DNA of 64,000 nucleotides from Lethocerus indicus (Eukaryota > Arthropoda > Insecta > Hemiptera > Belostomatidae): positions 3,685,575-3,749,574 of the forward strand of contig JACDQD010000005.1 of the NCBI GenBank assembly GCA_019843655.1, in the 5' to 3' direction. The notes under the pieces were generated by a model, which did not search any database, had not been told where the DNA came from, and saw only the letters and a list, made by a program, of their open reading frames with translations. The position numbers and the translations under genes were made by a program. Each line of letters starts with the position of its first letter. Within the stretch, counting starts at the first letter, position 1. This document shows positions 26,101 to 38,276 of this stretch, piece by piece.

Positions 26101-28124
26101 CGGAAGCCAGTCAGTGACAATTCAATTTCTGATCACGGAACCCTTCGCTCTTCTTAAAGCTAATATCTTAAGTCTACTCCTGAGTTGTTAACTTTTACGG
26201 TTGGTTCCATCCGGGACGTTGGAGGAAGATATTAAGTAAAGGCAATATACTGTGACGTATACCTGTCGTCGTAAGGTACAACCATCCTGCCGTTGACACG
26301 CCTGCTGGGCGTGTAGACCACTATTCCGCTCTTCTCGAGTCCGTCCAGGATGTGCACGTCCGTGGTGGCTATGTGTCGCTTCCTAAACTGGGGCACAAAC
26401 GCGGTCACTTTGTGCCCGAGTTTCAGGAAGTAGTCGACGCAGATTTGAAGACCCCGGCTAGAAAATGTATCCTTACCGTGCCTGTCAAAACGATAATACT
26501 GTAATCGTTAAATTATTAACACATTCGCGGCTTCAAACTTGTGAATTTGTGTCACCGCGTACCGACGGGTGGCGGTACAATTTAAAAACCTATTTAAAAA
26601 AATGTGGCCGCCCGAGATGTCGGATTTCCGTAATCCAATCCTGTACTACATAAAACACTCCCCCGTACGATAATAGAAAAAGTGTCAGGATGCGGTTACT
26701 ACGATCAGTTTCCGCACGGTGGGCAGCCCCTCCACAAGGGGACACCCGACCCCAACTAGTCTTACGACGCGTCCAATTACATTACAAGATAATCGATGTT
26801 GGATCGATTTTAGACAACGCCGGTCGGGCAGGATGAACGGAGGTTTACATAAAAAAAGGTATCGGACAATGCAAGACCCGTTTAGAGCATAGGGGTATGT
26901 AGGACACGCGGAAGCGCGATGGGACTATAAATGAAGCATAAAAATAGGGCATACTCACCCGAACGCAACGTTGCAACCGTCAATGACGATGGGTCTAAGA
27001 TTCTGGCTACAGGGCGTCCCTTGTTGGGGGGGAAACCGTTCGGTTTGGGAGGGAACCGGTGCCTGCCACTGTTGGAAGTTGGAGGATCCTCCGGCTCCGA
27101 ATTTTTTTCCTCCTCCGGCTCCGAATTGTTTTCCTCCTCCGGCTCCGAATTGTTTTCCTCCTCCGGCTCCGAATTGTTTTCCTCCTCCGGCTCCGAATTG
27201 TTTTCCTCCTCCGGCTCCGAATTGTTTTCCTCCTCCGGCTCCGAATTGTTTTCCTCCTCCGGCTCCGAATTGTTTTCCTCCTTCTCCTCCTCCTCCTCCT
27301 CTTCCTCCACCACCGGCAGGGTTGCCCCCGCTGATCTGTCCGCTGCATCTGCCCAGGGGTCTGTTATTCGGCTTAATCTTCCCCTGTTGCCACTTACGGA
27401 CGGGAAGGTGCGGGTTCTTCATCCACGGGTTTTGATCATTTCCTCTACGCATCAATTTCTTCGACAAAACCGCAGCGTTGGACTCCTCGTCTTCTTCGTC
27501 CGAAAGAATCACCAAGGGGGGATCGTCTTTCGTATCTCCTTCTCTCTTCTCTTCTTCGCAATCCGAGTCTAGATTTATAATGGATATGTTGTTGGTATCA
27601 AGGGTGCGTTTATCTTTGAGTCCTATCGGTGATTCTATTCCGGTCGTTGGGTTCCCTTCGGGAATGTTCTCCGCGTCACTCGCCATCTCCGAAAGTCTCG
27701 CCATCGTCGCCGACTTTCGTTTTCGCTTGGTCAGTGTCTTACGTTTCCCGAGGTTATCCATCGGCGACGGAGTGTTGATCGCGCTGTTCATTTCTTTCAG
27801 ATTTTTGGTGTGGACAGCCCTCCTTTTCCTCCGCGCCTTCGAAGGACTCACGATCGCCTTATCCTCCGCGATATCCACGGGTTGGGACGGAGTTTTATCC
27901 TCGTAAAAGTAACATTCTTCGGTGGCTGGAGGTAATCTATCGATTGAAGTCGTTTCCATTGTATCGTCCAGGGTGATAATTTCGATTGTCTTGTCATGTA
28001 CGGCGGTACCCAACGTCCCTTCGTAGTCTTCCGAAGAAATGTGCTTCATCTCGAGATCCTTTCGTCCGGCTACTTGTTGGGAGGCGAGCGTTTTGATTTT
28101 CTTCCTTAATTTTTTTCTCTTCAT
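23145..28124 (-). CDS. N4BP1/KHNYN-like NYN-domain ribonuclease with Gly-rich repeat
   Basis: Predicted endoribonuclease of the Regnase/N4BP1 class. Exons (minus): 28124-26959, 26481-26263, 24444-24337, 23250-23145; 532 residues. Residues 1-375 are a Lys/Glu-rich, probably disordered region with eight tandem KQFGAGGG-type units. The PIN-like NYN domain follows: PIVIDGCNVAFGHGKDTFSS from 378, VTAFVPQFRKR, PYDDRY and VIVSRDTYQDL. The four acidic residues expected in the active site are present (D382, D460, D461, D479), so it should be catalytic. The domain ends with DPLGRGGPTLQQLL and the stop follows 10 residues or so later. There is no CCCH zinc finger after the NYN domain, which argues for N4BP1/KHNYN rather than ZC3H12. 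No KH domain was evident. In vertebrates these proteins restrict RNA, including viral RNA; a similar role here is inference only. Confidence 0.88.
25906..26118. mobile_element. Foldback MITE-like element in NYN-gene intron 2
   Basis: About 213 bp with imperfect terminal inverted repeats of roughly 70 bp. The left end reads GTCACTGACTGGTTTCC and the reverse complement of the right end reads GTCACTGACTGGCTTCC. The arms continue through an ATCGGTTGGCAGGGG block in both. No transposase frame is inside, and the overlapping open frames on both strands come from the palindrome. Superfamily not determined. Confidence 0.75.
27088..27281 (-). repeat. 24-bp tandem repeat coding for KQFGAGGG
   Basis: Eight near-perfect 24-bp copies inside exon 1 of the NYN gene. 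The last copy in protein order carries KKF for KQF and adjoins a GGSSNF segment. Because the unit is a multiple of three, copy-number change keeps the frame. Confidence 0.95.
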
Positions 28125-30138
28125 AAGATACTCAATTACTTATCCGCTCTAAGAACATTCAATCGGGATTCGAATTACTCCTCATTAATGATTTTACTCG
28201 TCTAAAAACAGGAACTATTAATATACTAGGTAAGGTAACAACATTGTATAAAATCAGTCGGAGATATACTCCATTAGTATAACGTGAAATTTTACCGTAT
28301 TCAAATATAATAAGGGTTATCGATCCAAAACAACGCCCGGTTAGATTTTGGCTTAATTTGCAATACACTTTAATTAACTTAGGATTGAACTAATTTTTTT
28401 TAATATAGTATATGAAAAGGGAAAATACGACCTGCTTTTTAATAGTCTTTTGACCGCCTACCGACATCACGTCACATCCGACCACAACAACAATCCTAAG
28501 GAAACATTTACGATAGACCGATACTATTTAACTATTTTAAGAGAGACTCTAAATGATGTTCGTCACGGCGGTCTATGGCTCCTACCACCTAAATAGCATT
28601 TTTAAATTTCAACATGCTATAATTTGTTTTTGTAGTTCACGAAAAACGTATGGTGAAAATGAAAGAACGTCGAGCAGACGTGAGGACTTGATCGGAAGAA
28701 ACAACTTCTCCCTGACCACCAACTAGGGACCCCGGGGGGGGGCTCATTCATATTCTATATGTGCAACACTTATCAAATGCCAACAATCTACAATCCGAAC
28801 GCGTACCCTGCATATCTTCAAGCAGGAAAGTTCTTGGACCATTGTTCCATAACCCACCTAGAACTTATTTTGTATTAATTCTACATTATTAAAACAACAC
28901 CTAAATTGACTAAATTAAGGAACAAGAATTTGTGGCTATTTGCTATGTTTTAAATGAATAATATAATTATACTCACAATAAATACATAAATCCAGTTATA
29001 AGTTTATCCATTTCCATCCAGTTAATGTAAATCTTAATTATCTCAAAAAACTAATGGTATACAAACCTGAATTTGAGAAGATCATCATGCCTTTTGAAGA
29101 TTAATATGAAAGATATTTTTATATAGTGTACAAACACAAATTATTACAACAAAACCAATTTTATTAGAATTAGTTGCAGGAAAATAAACAATTTGTTCCT
29201 GAAATACAGATAGGAACTTTTCACTATATAGATAGTTGACTGTGTTAGTAAAATGTGTATTAAAATATTTACTATTATATTGAAATAATTAATGTATGAC
29301 TTTTATTTTAATGTGCAATCAACATTGTGTTGGACAATATTTTAATTGTTTTGAACCCTTCTGAGTCTGCAAATGTTACAACCCATAATGCTAGGTGTCT
29401 TCAGTTTTAATAAGCTGTCAAGAAATAGTTATACTTTCTAGAATGTCGAAACATGGCAACAATGAGATGCATGCAATGTTGAAATCAAATCTAATAAAAC
29501 GGCATTTCCATGCATGATACTGAACTTGAAAACATGGCACGATAAGAACAAAATATTCTTATGTGATAATCAGAACTAGAGAGAAGAATAGAGCTACAGA
29601 ATTAATAAATGTTTCATAGACAAAAAGAACTAATATTGCTATTCTGTAATCAATAACAAGATTAAAACAAGAAGGACCTAATTACCATATAAAATTGAGC
29701 ACATTATATCCATCCAACAGAAACTTTTGAACTGTAAAGGTGAAATACCTAAATCGTGTGTTAAAAGGTGAAAGGTTAATGGATGAACAAAACTATGTTA
29801 AAGACAAGCAATCAAAATAGTGTAAATGCATTCCTAAATAGAAGGCTGAATAAAATAAAAAATAATTAATTTTGAAAAAATATAGTGTATGTAGTAACAT
29901 TCAAAGATATGTATTGATATTTTTGTTTACCAGGTAATAATGTTTTGTTCGTGTATATTGTACCCACGAATGATACTAAAGGGCCGATAGCAAATTGAAA
30001 TAATCAATTAACAAATGCATTTTCACTGCCACAATTATAACCGTTTCATCATGACAATCTAGTCCAAAAAAGGTATACATTATTAATACAGTTACTACTT
30101 CCATACTTTGCTATATTTTTTCAAAATTTAACTACAAG

Positions 30139-30294
30139 AACAAAAAAAGCTTGGATTTAGATGAAACTGTGTCAAAAAAGAAAAAAAAATATTTCCCAGA
30201 TTTAAAAAATAATAAATGTAATGAGAAATGTGTTAATTGTACGCATAAGAAAGAATGTCAAAATAAAAAAGGTCTGAAGGATATAATCGAATAA
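30139..30294 (+). other. Open stretch with Cys cluster, possible terminal exon or remnant
   Basis: After a possible acceptor (ACTACAAG) at 30131-30138, 51 codons run to a TAA at 30292-30294. They contain a Lys run and CNEKCVNCTHKKEC (spacing C-x3-C-x2-C-x5-C). An AATAAA overlaps the stop region. No start codon and no convincing upstream exon were found, so I do not call it a gene. Confidence 0.3.
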
Positions 30295-30555
30295 AATTTA
30301 TTATTGTAACAATAACTAAATCTAACATTATTACCAATACAAATACAAGCAAATTTTATTTAAAACATTTTTAACCGTAATAATAATCACGAGGACACGC
30401 AGTTGTAATGTAAATTCTCAAATTAATAAAACTACAAACTCCACTTAATAGATCAATTAAATATTTCATTCAACCCAAGAATAGTAGATGTTACAAAAGT
30501 ATAACAATCATAACTATTCAGTTGGACCATAAAACAAAATTTACATAGTTTTTAT

Positions 30556-30558
<3 letters not shown>

Positions 30559-30606
<48 letters not shown>
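30559..30606. repeat. (TA)n microsatellite
   Basis: About 24 AT units downstream of the tango stop codon. Confidence 0.95.
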
Positions 30607-30613
<7 letters not shown>

Positions 30614-30861
30614 GTAGACCAAAGGCTTTATACATAGCTAGCTAAACACAGTAAGCTGAATTGAAATGAGATAAGAGCATTATAAATCTTTCTCCAAATT
30701 GTTACACAACATATACTCTTTAGTCATTTTTAAAGAGTAACATATATTCGAATAAATATTCGTATTTTTAATATATAAAATGCGTCCGCACACTCGCACT
30801 GGCTCAAATATCATAAATGCAAAACCAACATTTACGTCCTATACATAAGGCGTTATGTAAT

Positions 30862-33800
30862 CTATTCGTTGAACATGTTCAAATCTTCAAAAGTGGTAGC
30901 CCCACCTTGATCCAACATCTGCATCATCATGTCTGACAATTCGTGAGGCTGATTGGGTTGTTGGGGATTGGCGGCGACGGAGTGATTGGGGGGGGCGGCG
31001 GTGGACTGAGGGTCGGGAGTCTGCGCTTGTCCCTGCCAGGTCCAGAGTGCCGCCGCCGCAGCCGCACTGTTGGCGGCGCCGGCGGCTGTAGGGCCGGCGC
31101 CGGCGCCGCCGCCACCGCCATAGCCCCTGCTGCCGGCGCTCAGCTGAGTGTACGTCGGCCCTGTCGGCGACCTGCTCGGACTGTACTGATAGCCCTCGGT
31201 CACCGGCTGGCACATGCTCCACGCCGACTGCGCCGGTGTCGGGCTCGCTGTCGGCTTCGACATCCTCGAGATCCCCTGGTGTCCGGGCGAAGCGTAACCT
31301 ATCGGCGACTGGGTCGTCTCGTAGTTGTATACCTGAGGCGGAGGCGCGCTCCTCGCGTCCATGTGTTGCGGCAGGTGCGCCGTCGTATACCTCTGCAAGC
31401 TGTAATCCACACCCGGCTGGTACCCTCCGCCCACCCCTTCCGCCGCCCCCGTCGTCTGGTCGCCCTCCCCTCCTCCCTGCAAAGATTTCGCCGTCGTGTT
31501 CGTACAGACTATGTACTCGACTTCGTCCGTGTACGGGTTCAAAAATGCGAACGCCGAAGTCCTCAACCAGACCCATTCCCTACTTTTGGTTCTGAATCTG
31601 TACATTACGGACATGACCTGTCCTTTGAGTTTAATCACTTGTTCGAAAGATTCTTTCATGTGCGTCTGGTCTTCGGGTGGAAAAAATCGAAGCAAGATTT
31701 GCCCAACAATTCCGGCGGGGAATATCCCAATATGGCCATGACTCTCTGATCCACAAAAGTGAACTTATCCTCGGTGGAATGCCTGGATATGAACTCTGAA
31801 TTGCTGTTGGAACCGGAAAGATCCGCAGTGTTGGGAGTAGAAGTGACCTGGAGTCTACCGATGGCTACTAGACAACAGTGAGCGCCGTCATCTTCGACGG
31901 ACCTGTCCATCTGGACTCCGGAGAGGGGATGGGCGTCGAACTGACCGGTGGGTGGCCAGTTCTTGATGTAGCCGGTGCAGTGTACGACGGCGTAGTTGTG
32001 GCCGTCCCTCGACGGACCCAATGAATTCCTCTGCTTGAGCCTGTTTAGATGGCCCGCGGCTAAACTGTCCGGCCCTATAGAGCCCACTTTCATTCTGCAA
32101 ATAAACCCCCTCCTGGAACCCATGCACAACCTCATCGACGACTGGTGGCCTTCCTTTTTGACGGTGCCCGTCTTCAGATCCAATATCCTGCCCGAATTTT
32201 GAGGTTCTTGCGTAGACAGTTGTTCCCTGACCTTTTCCACGTCCTCGGAGTGCAAATGCTCGAAAATGCTGGAACCGAACCATTCGTTTTGGGACTGGTT
32301 GAGAACAGGCGTGACTGAATCGGAAACATAAATGATTCGACCGGTATCGCAGGTGACGACAAACAGGAATCCGTCGGCGGCCTCCAGTATGAGATGTTTG
32401 AGTTCCTGATCGGTGAGAAACGATGGTTTGTAGGTGCCGTCCGAGCTGGTGTTGCCAGTGCCGCGGAGGGCCTTCATGTGTGCGACGGCCATCCTGAGAA
32501 TGGTAAGTTTGTCTGGTTTACGTGCCAACGCACTGCATGTGGGCACCATGTCGGACAGCTCTGTTATATAAGCAGTCATCTTGTTGCGACGCCGCCTCTC
32601 GATTTCGCAATGATTCTCCCGGCTTGCAAAACGCTCTTTGTCCTGCAGGCTGTCTTCCTCCATCCTCGAGTATTTATTACAGGCTGGTGGCTCCTCTTCG
32701 AATGATCCTATAGAACCGGCCGTTCTCTTCTGTATCACGTTAGACGGGTCTGCACCTGGCACAGGATGCACACATGTCAATCCGGGTGTCAACCATTTAC
32801 ACCCCCATGCATCATTAGCATAATAGTTATGCCTATCTTCCTCTATTTTTTTTAAAAGGAATTTGCACATACCTAAACCGACCCTAAATGTATACACCGA
32901 ATTCTTTCTGGTTTTTTCATTCTTACGTTAGTTCTTAGGAAACTGATTGTTTCTCACTCATCCCTTTCTCATCACTGTTATATAGGAGTTTATCGTTTGA
33001 TTTAATTATAATGAGTTACTCGATATTTACATTTATTTTAGAAATATCCAAATTACAGAATACAATTTAATGCATTACACAGGCTCCTTAATACATATTT
33101 TGTTACAATGTGTAATTCAAAAGATAACAAAATGTAAATATGTCCAAATAAGATGACTGGGAAATAGCTTCATCGCTTAGTAACTGAATAAGGAACGCGC
33201 TTGGATAAGGAATAATATAAGAACGAAAGAATGATTTTCTCACAAAATGAGTAGGAAAGTAGTAGTAGTAGTATTACAGTTCCATGAAAAACCAATGTGT
33301 AATTAAAAATAGAACTAAATGTTTATACCGCTAACATTGTTTTCATTACTTTTCACAATAAGCATTAAAAAAGTGACACATAATTTAAACTAAACATCAA
33401 TCTTTAAGTCAAATATTTAATCACTGTTTTGATGAACATTAAAACAAACAATTGAAATAAATTATATCAATGTCAATCTAATACCATGTAAGGTAAAATC
33501 AAAATTTTCCAGCAGCTTGCAAGAAAACCATTCCACAATCTTACTCCAGTATCACCCAATATATATGAAATGCATAAACACAGTTTCATCATAAACCCTG
33601 ACTCTTTTTGGCAAGCAGAACTTAATTAAATGTTTTAATATCATTCTCATAACTACAATTTTTACGAGGAGTTTAGTTCATAAGATCATGAACCCCTTGT
33701 CTACATAATTAATCCATTATTCAAATATAAGGCTATACTTACTAGATCCAGGAGGAAATAACAAAGGGAATCCTTAATTCATACTTAATATAGGAGTAAT

Positions 33801-34438
33801 ATAACCACATTAATAATATAATAGTGGTAAAAAGTAAGTTTGCAATGTCTTACTTAATTGGGGTCACATTCTGTCATAGCATTCATACATATCCAAATAA
33901 AAAAGTTACTATTTTACCAATGCCTACATTCTGACATCCTTTAATGCCAGAAAAATGCAATGTCCTTCGCTACTATGATCTTATGTCTTGATCGAATCTT
34001 AAAGCCAAACAGAATATATATAGAACTGTAACAATAGCAAGAAGTCTATTTGAACATTGAATTTATAACAGATGGCCCCAATGGCCCTCACAAGGGCCCT
34101 TCAGACAGTATTCAGCAAACCATATGCTTATTTTTCACTCCTTCGGTGTAACTCAGAAATTAAGCCAACTAAATTAGTCAAATAAAAAAATAAAAGTGTT
34201 ACATTCCAAGATCAAAATGTTATCAAACTTCAAGCACAAGAAAGGAATGTCTCATAATTAAATATCATGTGGACGCATCTAATATGTGACGCTCCCTTGA
34301 ATTTATAGCGTTAATACCAACGTTGATACTGATAATGAGCAATACGTGTTGAATATTTTGTCAACGCGTGGATGAGAAAATTATATTTCGTGGAGGTACG
34401 CTTAACATGTTAATATGGATTGTGTACTCACTTGTCAT
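30862..34438 (-). CDS. tgo: Tango (ARNT orthologue), bHLH-PAS factor, one-base frameshift
   Basis: General class II bHLH-PAS partner: dimerises in the nucleus with Single-minded, Trachealess, Spineless, Similar and others. Coding exon 1 is 34438-34432 (ATG ACA A) and exon 2 is 32755-30862. The junction gives MTSADPSNV and the product is 633 residues once one missing base is allowed for. bHLH at about residues 43-98 (basic ERRRRNKM), then PAS-A with [15 protein letters not shown] with FTFVDQRV and FFHPEDQ, and a Pro/Gly/Ala-rich activation tail ending in [12 protein letters not shown] second possible start ([12 protein letters not shown]) matches the short fly N-terminus. At about 31676 a base is missing between codons for His-Pro and Glu-Asp-Gln. 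Apart from intron 1 (32756-34431) the coding region has no intron, unlike its neighbours. Confidence 0.93.
31675..31678 (-). other. tgo: Single-base deletion (frameshift) in tango PAS-B
   Basis: The minus-strand reading [10 protein letters not shown] runs up to this point and [12 protein letters not shown] continues in another frame. One extra G in the CCG/GAA context restores the conserved FFHPEDQ. No other break was found in the gene. Confidence 0.85.
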
Positions 34439-35016
34439 TACAAAATAGAGAACATCTTTCGCGTTCCAACGACTGAACCTAACGTATTAACCAGTTAAGT
34501 AATTGGATTTAGAATAAATCACAATTGTACGACCTCGAGCCAATAAATCACAACAAAAAACTTACAAAGAAATACGATTGCAAATGGACGTGCTTCCTCT
34601 CACTTACCCAGTCTCTACGTCACAACCAAGCGCGGTCCAAAATTTACTATAATTCCTTTGTTATATACTCAATTTTCTGAAGTTTTGCATTTTACTATAG
34701 ACAAGTGTTTAATGTTATTTATACTGTTTATTAATGCCACGTTAATTCTTATTAACTACTATTTTTAATACAATTTCCTTAATTGATTTTTTACAATATA
34801 CAATTTACAACCACTTGAATCAATTTTAGTTTCTAATGATTATGAATTTCTTTTAATCACATTTTATAATTATTTCAAGTAGAAATTTCAAGAAATCAAT
34901 TATTTTTACACTGATTTTGATATATCTTTTTGCTTACCTTGAAATGTCCTGTATGTGATAACAGTACTATGTTTCCGTTTAGGTTCGTGAGTAGGCTGAA
35001 TATATTTTCAAGGCAA
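34439..35016. promoter_or_regulatory. Divergent promoter region, tango (-) / DHRS4 (+)
   Basis: The 578 bases between the two start codons contain no other coding frame. Both 5' UTRs and core promoters must lie here unless there are upstream non-coding exons. No TATA box or other core element stands out. Confidence 0.5.
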
Positions 35017-37850
35017 ATGTCTTCAATAAACAGATCAAAACTGAAAGGAAAAGTAGCAGTAATAACAGCTTCCACTGATGGGTAAATATCCAACTTTTAG
35101 AGGGTGCAGTTATTTTCTGTTATCGTACCTGATAATGTGTCACCGGTACAATCATTAAGAAAAATATTTAAAAAGTATTAAAAGAAAATAATTCTACTGT
35201 CGTGAATGTGGTTCAATAATAATAATAATATTCTCAAATCTTTTAATAATTAAATGGCCAGAAGACAAAGTTAACATTTTTATCAAAAAGGAAGAATTTT
35301 TCATTGTGAACCTTTTTCCGTTTTAAACCTATTTTTGAAGGCTTATTGTCATTAAACATTTTAAAATAATTTTATTACTGTCAGGAACATGGCCCACACA
35401 AAGTGGCTATGAACAATCAGTTGTTTTATAAATTGTACTCTGAAATAAAATGGCATAAGAGATATAATGATATAATTGAATGGCATGCAATCAAGAGATA
35501 TAAAAAAGTCAGAAAAATTCTTTATATCATTACTACCAATGTTCTTAATATAAAAATTAAATGTTTACATAAATTCAGTCCTGTGCCTAGTTACATTTTG
35601 GATTAGTATCATAGTTTTGAATGAAACATTAAAAAATTCATCCAGCTATCGGTTAGCATCTAATCTGATGCATGAGACAGCCCTTAACATTTTTTTTTAT
35701 TAAACTGAGAAATTAGATTCCTGTTTTGAAATTTCTTTAAAGGATAGGATACGCAATAGCTGAAAGGATTGGACTTGAAGGAGCTAGCATTGTTGTCAGC
35801 AGTCGAAGGGAAGCAAATGTCGCAAGAGCTGTTGAACAGTTAAAGAAAAAAGGTATTACCTCTGTTGTTGGAACAACGTGCCATGTTGCAAAAGGGGATG
35901 ACAGAATTAAACTTTTCAATGAGGTAACATTTAATTTATTTGAAACTCAACTCCTTTTGGAAGGCAATGTTTTCATTGCAGTTAACTGTGTTTTGTATTT
36001 TAGGCCGTCAAGTCATTTGGAGGTATTGATATTCTGATATCCAATGCTGCCGTCAATCCTACAATGGGGTCAGTCTATGATGTAAGCAGTTTAAATTTGC
36101 TTAAGTTTATTGCAGTTTTTAATAATACAATTATTTATGAATATTATTTTTCTAGAATTGAATGGCCATCAGTCCAAAAATGTAGAAGCAACATCTATTT
36201 AATCCAAATATGCGAACAAAAGCAAATTCATTCGACCAACAAGATATGAACTTGATCAGTATATTAACACTGTATAAACCCTATTTATATCTTAAGTATA
36301 ATGAGCCGCACTTTAAATAATATATATAAAAAGTATAATGAAGATCAAAACAGTTGTTGCCTCCTTATTTGGATAACAGTACATCGCTTATGTCTAAAAT
36401 AATATATTTGATAGAGATCAGTTTTGTGTCGTATATAAGACAAGTGTTCTAATCATGTATCAAAAACCATATTTAAAATATATCTCTGTTTTTAGTGCCC
36501 AGAAGATGTTTGGGATAAAATATTCGATGTCAATGTTAAAAGTGCTTTCATGCTTTCAAAAGAAGTAATTCCTTTTATGAACAAAAGAGGAGGGGGCTCC
36601 ATTGTGTATGTTGCTTCAATTGCAGGTTTTCAACCAATCAATGTAATTAACTTATCTTCTTCCTGGATAAATGTTGTATAATGTTAATTCATAATTTCAG
36701 TAGTTTTATGCTTGTAAAGTTTAATCATTATGTACTTTAATTGCGAATTTTATTTTAGCTTTTGGGTGCTTATTCAGTGAGTAAAACAGCACTGTTAGGC
36801 TTGACCAAGGCAGGAGCTGCAGACCTTGCCCAGTATAATATCCGTGTGAACTGTATTGCTCCTGGAATAGTCAAGACTAAGTTTTCAAGTGCAGTAAGTT
36901 CCATCTTGTTTTTTTTATATTTTGAAATTACATTGTCTTACAATTGAATTGATTTAACTTTATGTTTAATAAAACAATTGTTCTTCCAATTTGCTAAATT
37001 ATTAGGCCATGTCATGTGTTTAAAACAAATTAGGATATAAAATTCCAATTATTAAGTTTAAAACTTTATATCTGTATATTTTCAGTTGCATGAATCAGAG
37101 GATGCTGCAGAGGCTATGTTGGCAATGATTCCACTGAAAAAGTAAGACTTAATTTACATTTTCATACCCATTAACTTAAATCTATTAATGCCAAATAATT
37201 GCATTTGACCATCCTCAAAGTTATTAGGCTACTACTTGAATAAATAATATAATAATAGAACAATAACTTTTTAAATTAGAAATTTTGGCTATTCTATAGC
37301 TGTTGTAAGTTTACATTGTAATAATATAGTTAATGGTTTACTTAATTAGTTCAATATATAAATAGTATGTATAGTATTATAAGCACATTGAATTCAAATA
37401 TTAAAAAATATGTGTGAAACTTTTTGAACCTTGAAGTACTTTGAAGTATAATGAAAATGAAGTGTGTTTATAGATAATAATCAAAAGAATAATTGAATTT
37501 GCACAGAAAAGAAAATTTATATTTCAGAGGTAGAATAGAGATTTTTAAAATGTGTATATTTTAGGTTTCTATGTTTTAGATCTTTAGCCTTAAGATCTCA
37601 AACAATATTTAATAAATATATAACTTTTAAAATGATTCAATTGTATTATCCATAAATCTTATATTAGTAAAGGAAAATAAATTAATTGGATATAGACAAT
37701 TATATTTTTAAATACATTTTTTTTTCTTATTTTAGGCTTGCAGTACCAGAGGATATTGCAGGAAGTGTCAGTTTTCTATGTTCAGATGATGCTTCATATA
37801 TAACAGGAGAAACTATTGTTATATCTGGTGGGATGCAATCTAGGCTTTAG
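35017..37850 (+). CDS. DHRS4: Dehydrogenase/reductase SDR family member 4, peroxisomal
   Basis: NADP-dependent short-chain dehydrogenase/reductase acting on retinal and other carbonyls. Exons: 35017-35081, 35743-35923, 36004-36081, 36496-36642, 36759-36893, 37086-37141, 37736-37850; 258 residues (human 278). The cofactor loop is TASTDGIG near residue 18. VSSRR follows the second strand, as in NADPH-binding members, and ISNAAVNP replaces the usual NNAG, as in DHRS4. The catalytic tetrad is N121, S149, Y162 and K166. The family block [11 protein letters not shown] is near the end. The C-terminus is SRL, a type 1 peroxisomal targeting signal, as in the vertebrate enzyme. Its start codon is 579 bases from the divergent tango start. 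Confidence 0.94.
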
Positions 37851-38276
37851 TTATTGACATTTTTACATGAAAATATTAAAGAATTTATTAATGTTTCATT
37901 TTTAAACATTCTATTTTTTTATTTTTTGTTATAATTTTGTGTGTATATCTGCATAGTATATATAGAGGGATAAATATGTTGTTAAGTGCATATTAGCACA
38001 GTACTATTGCTCTATGAAAATGAAATTAAAAAACAAATTTCTAATATTGTTATTAAAAGCATTTGTGATATTTTCTTTGTCATACATTTCAGACATTTTT
38101 ATTGTCTCATATATTTAATTATTTGAGGTAATTTATCTTATTTTCCACCATAAAATATAATAATTCATTGTGCATGAGCTATTGTTAAAGTTATGATATT
38201 GGAGTGGAATTTAATTTGGTCTTTGATTAAATATTACTTTTGTTTTTAATTAATTAAGTACAATTTATTTTTGTAT
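37851..38276. other. Convergent 3' ends of DHRS4 (+) and TP53RK (-)
   Basis: Only 426 bases separate the two stop codons. The stretch is AT-rich and must hold both 3' UTRs, which may overlap. No other feature seen. Confidence 0.6.

Larger units (their letters stand above)
28125..30861. other. Region between the NYN gene and tango; contains an unassigned Cys-cluster frame
   Basis: The first 400-500 bases are presumably the 5' UTR and promoter of the NYN gene. A run of ten G lies at about 28734-28743. The right end is tango 3' UTR on the minus strand, with (TA)n at 30559-30606. On the plus strand 30139-30294 is an open, Cys/Lys-rich stretch described in the findings. Confidence 0.55.

Noticed and set aside
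25888..26191. Open frames on both strands near 26000 as a gene
   Set aside because: They are explained by the near-palindromic MITE and have no recognisable domain.
26882..27572. Several long open frames on both strands around 27000-27570
   Set aside because: They are shadows of the 24-bp repeat and the real minus-strand NYN exon; the repeat is stop-free in many frames.
30862..32755. tango as a processed retrocopy (almost intronless and frameshifted)
   Set aside because: A phase-matched first coding exon with a good donor exists at 34432-34438. The PAS domains are fully conserved and only one base is missing, so a normal gene with an assembly error fits better.
32756..32897. Longer N-terminus of tango beginning MYTFRVGL
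   Set aside because: This part lies upstream of a good splice acceptor, is unlike any ARNT, and is better read as intron.
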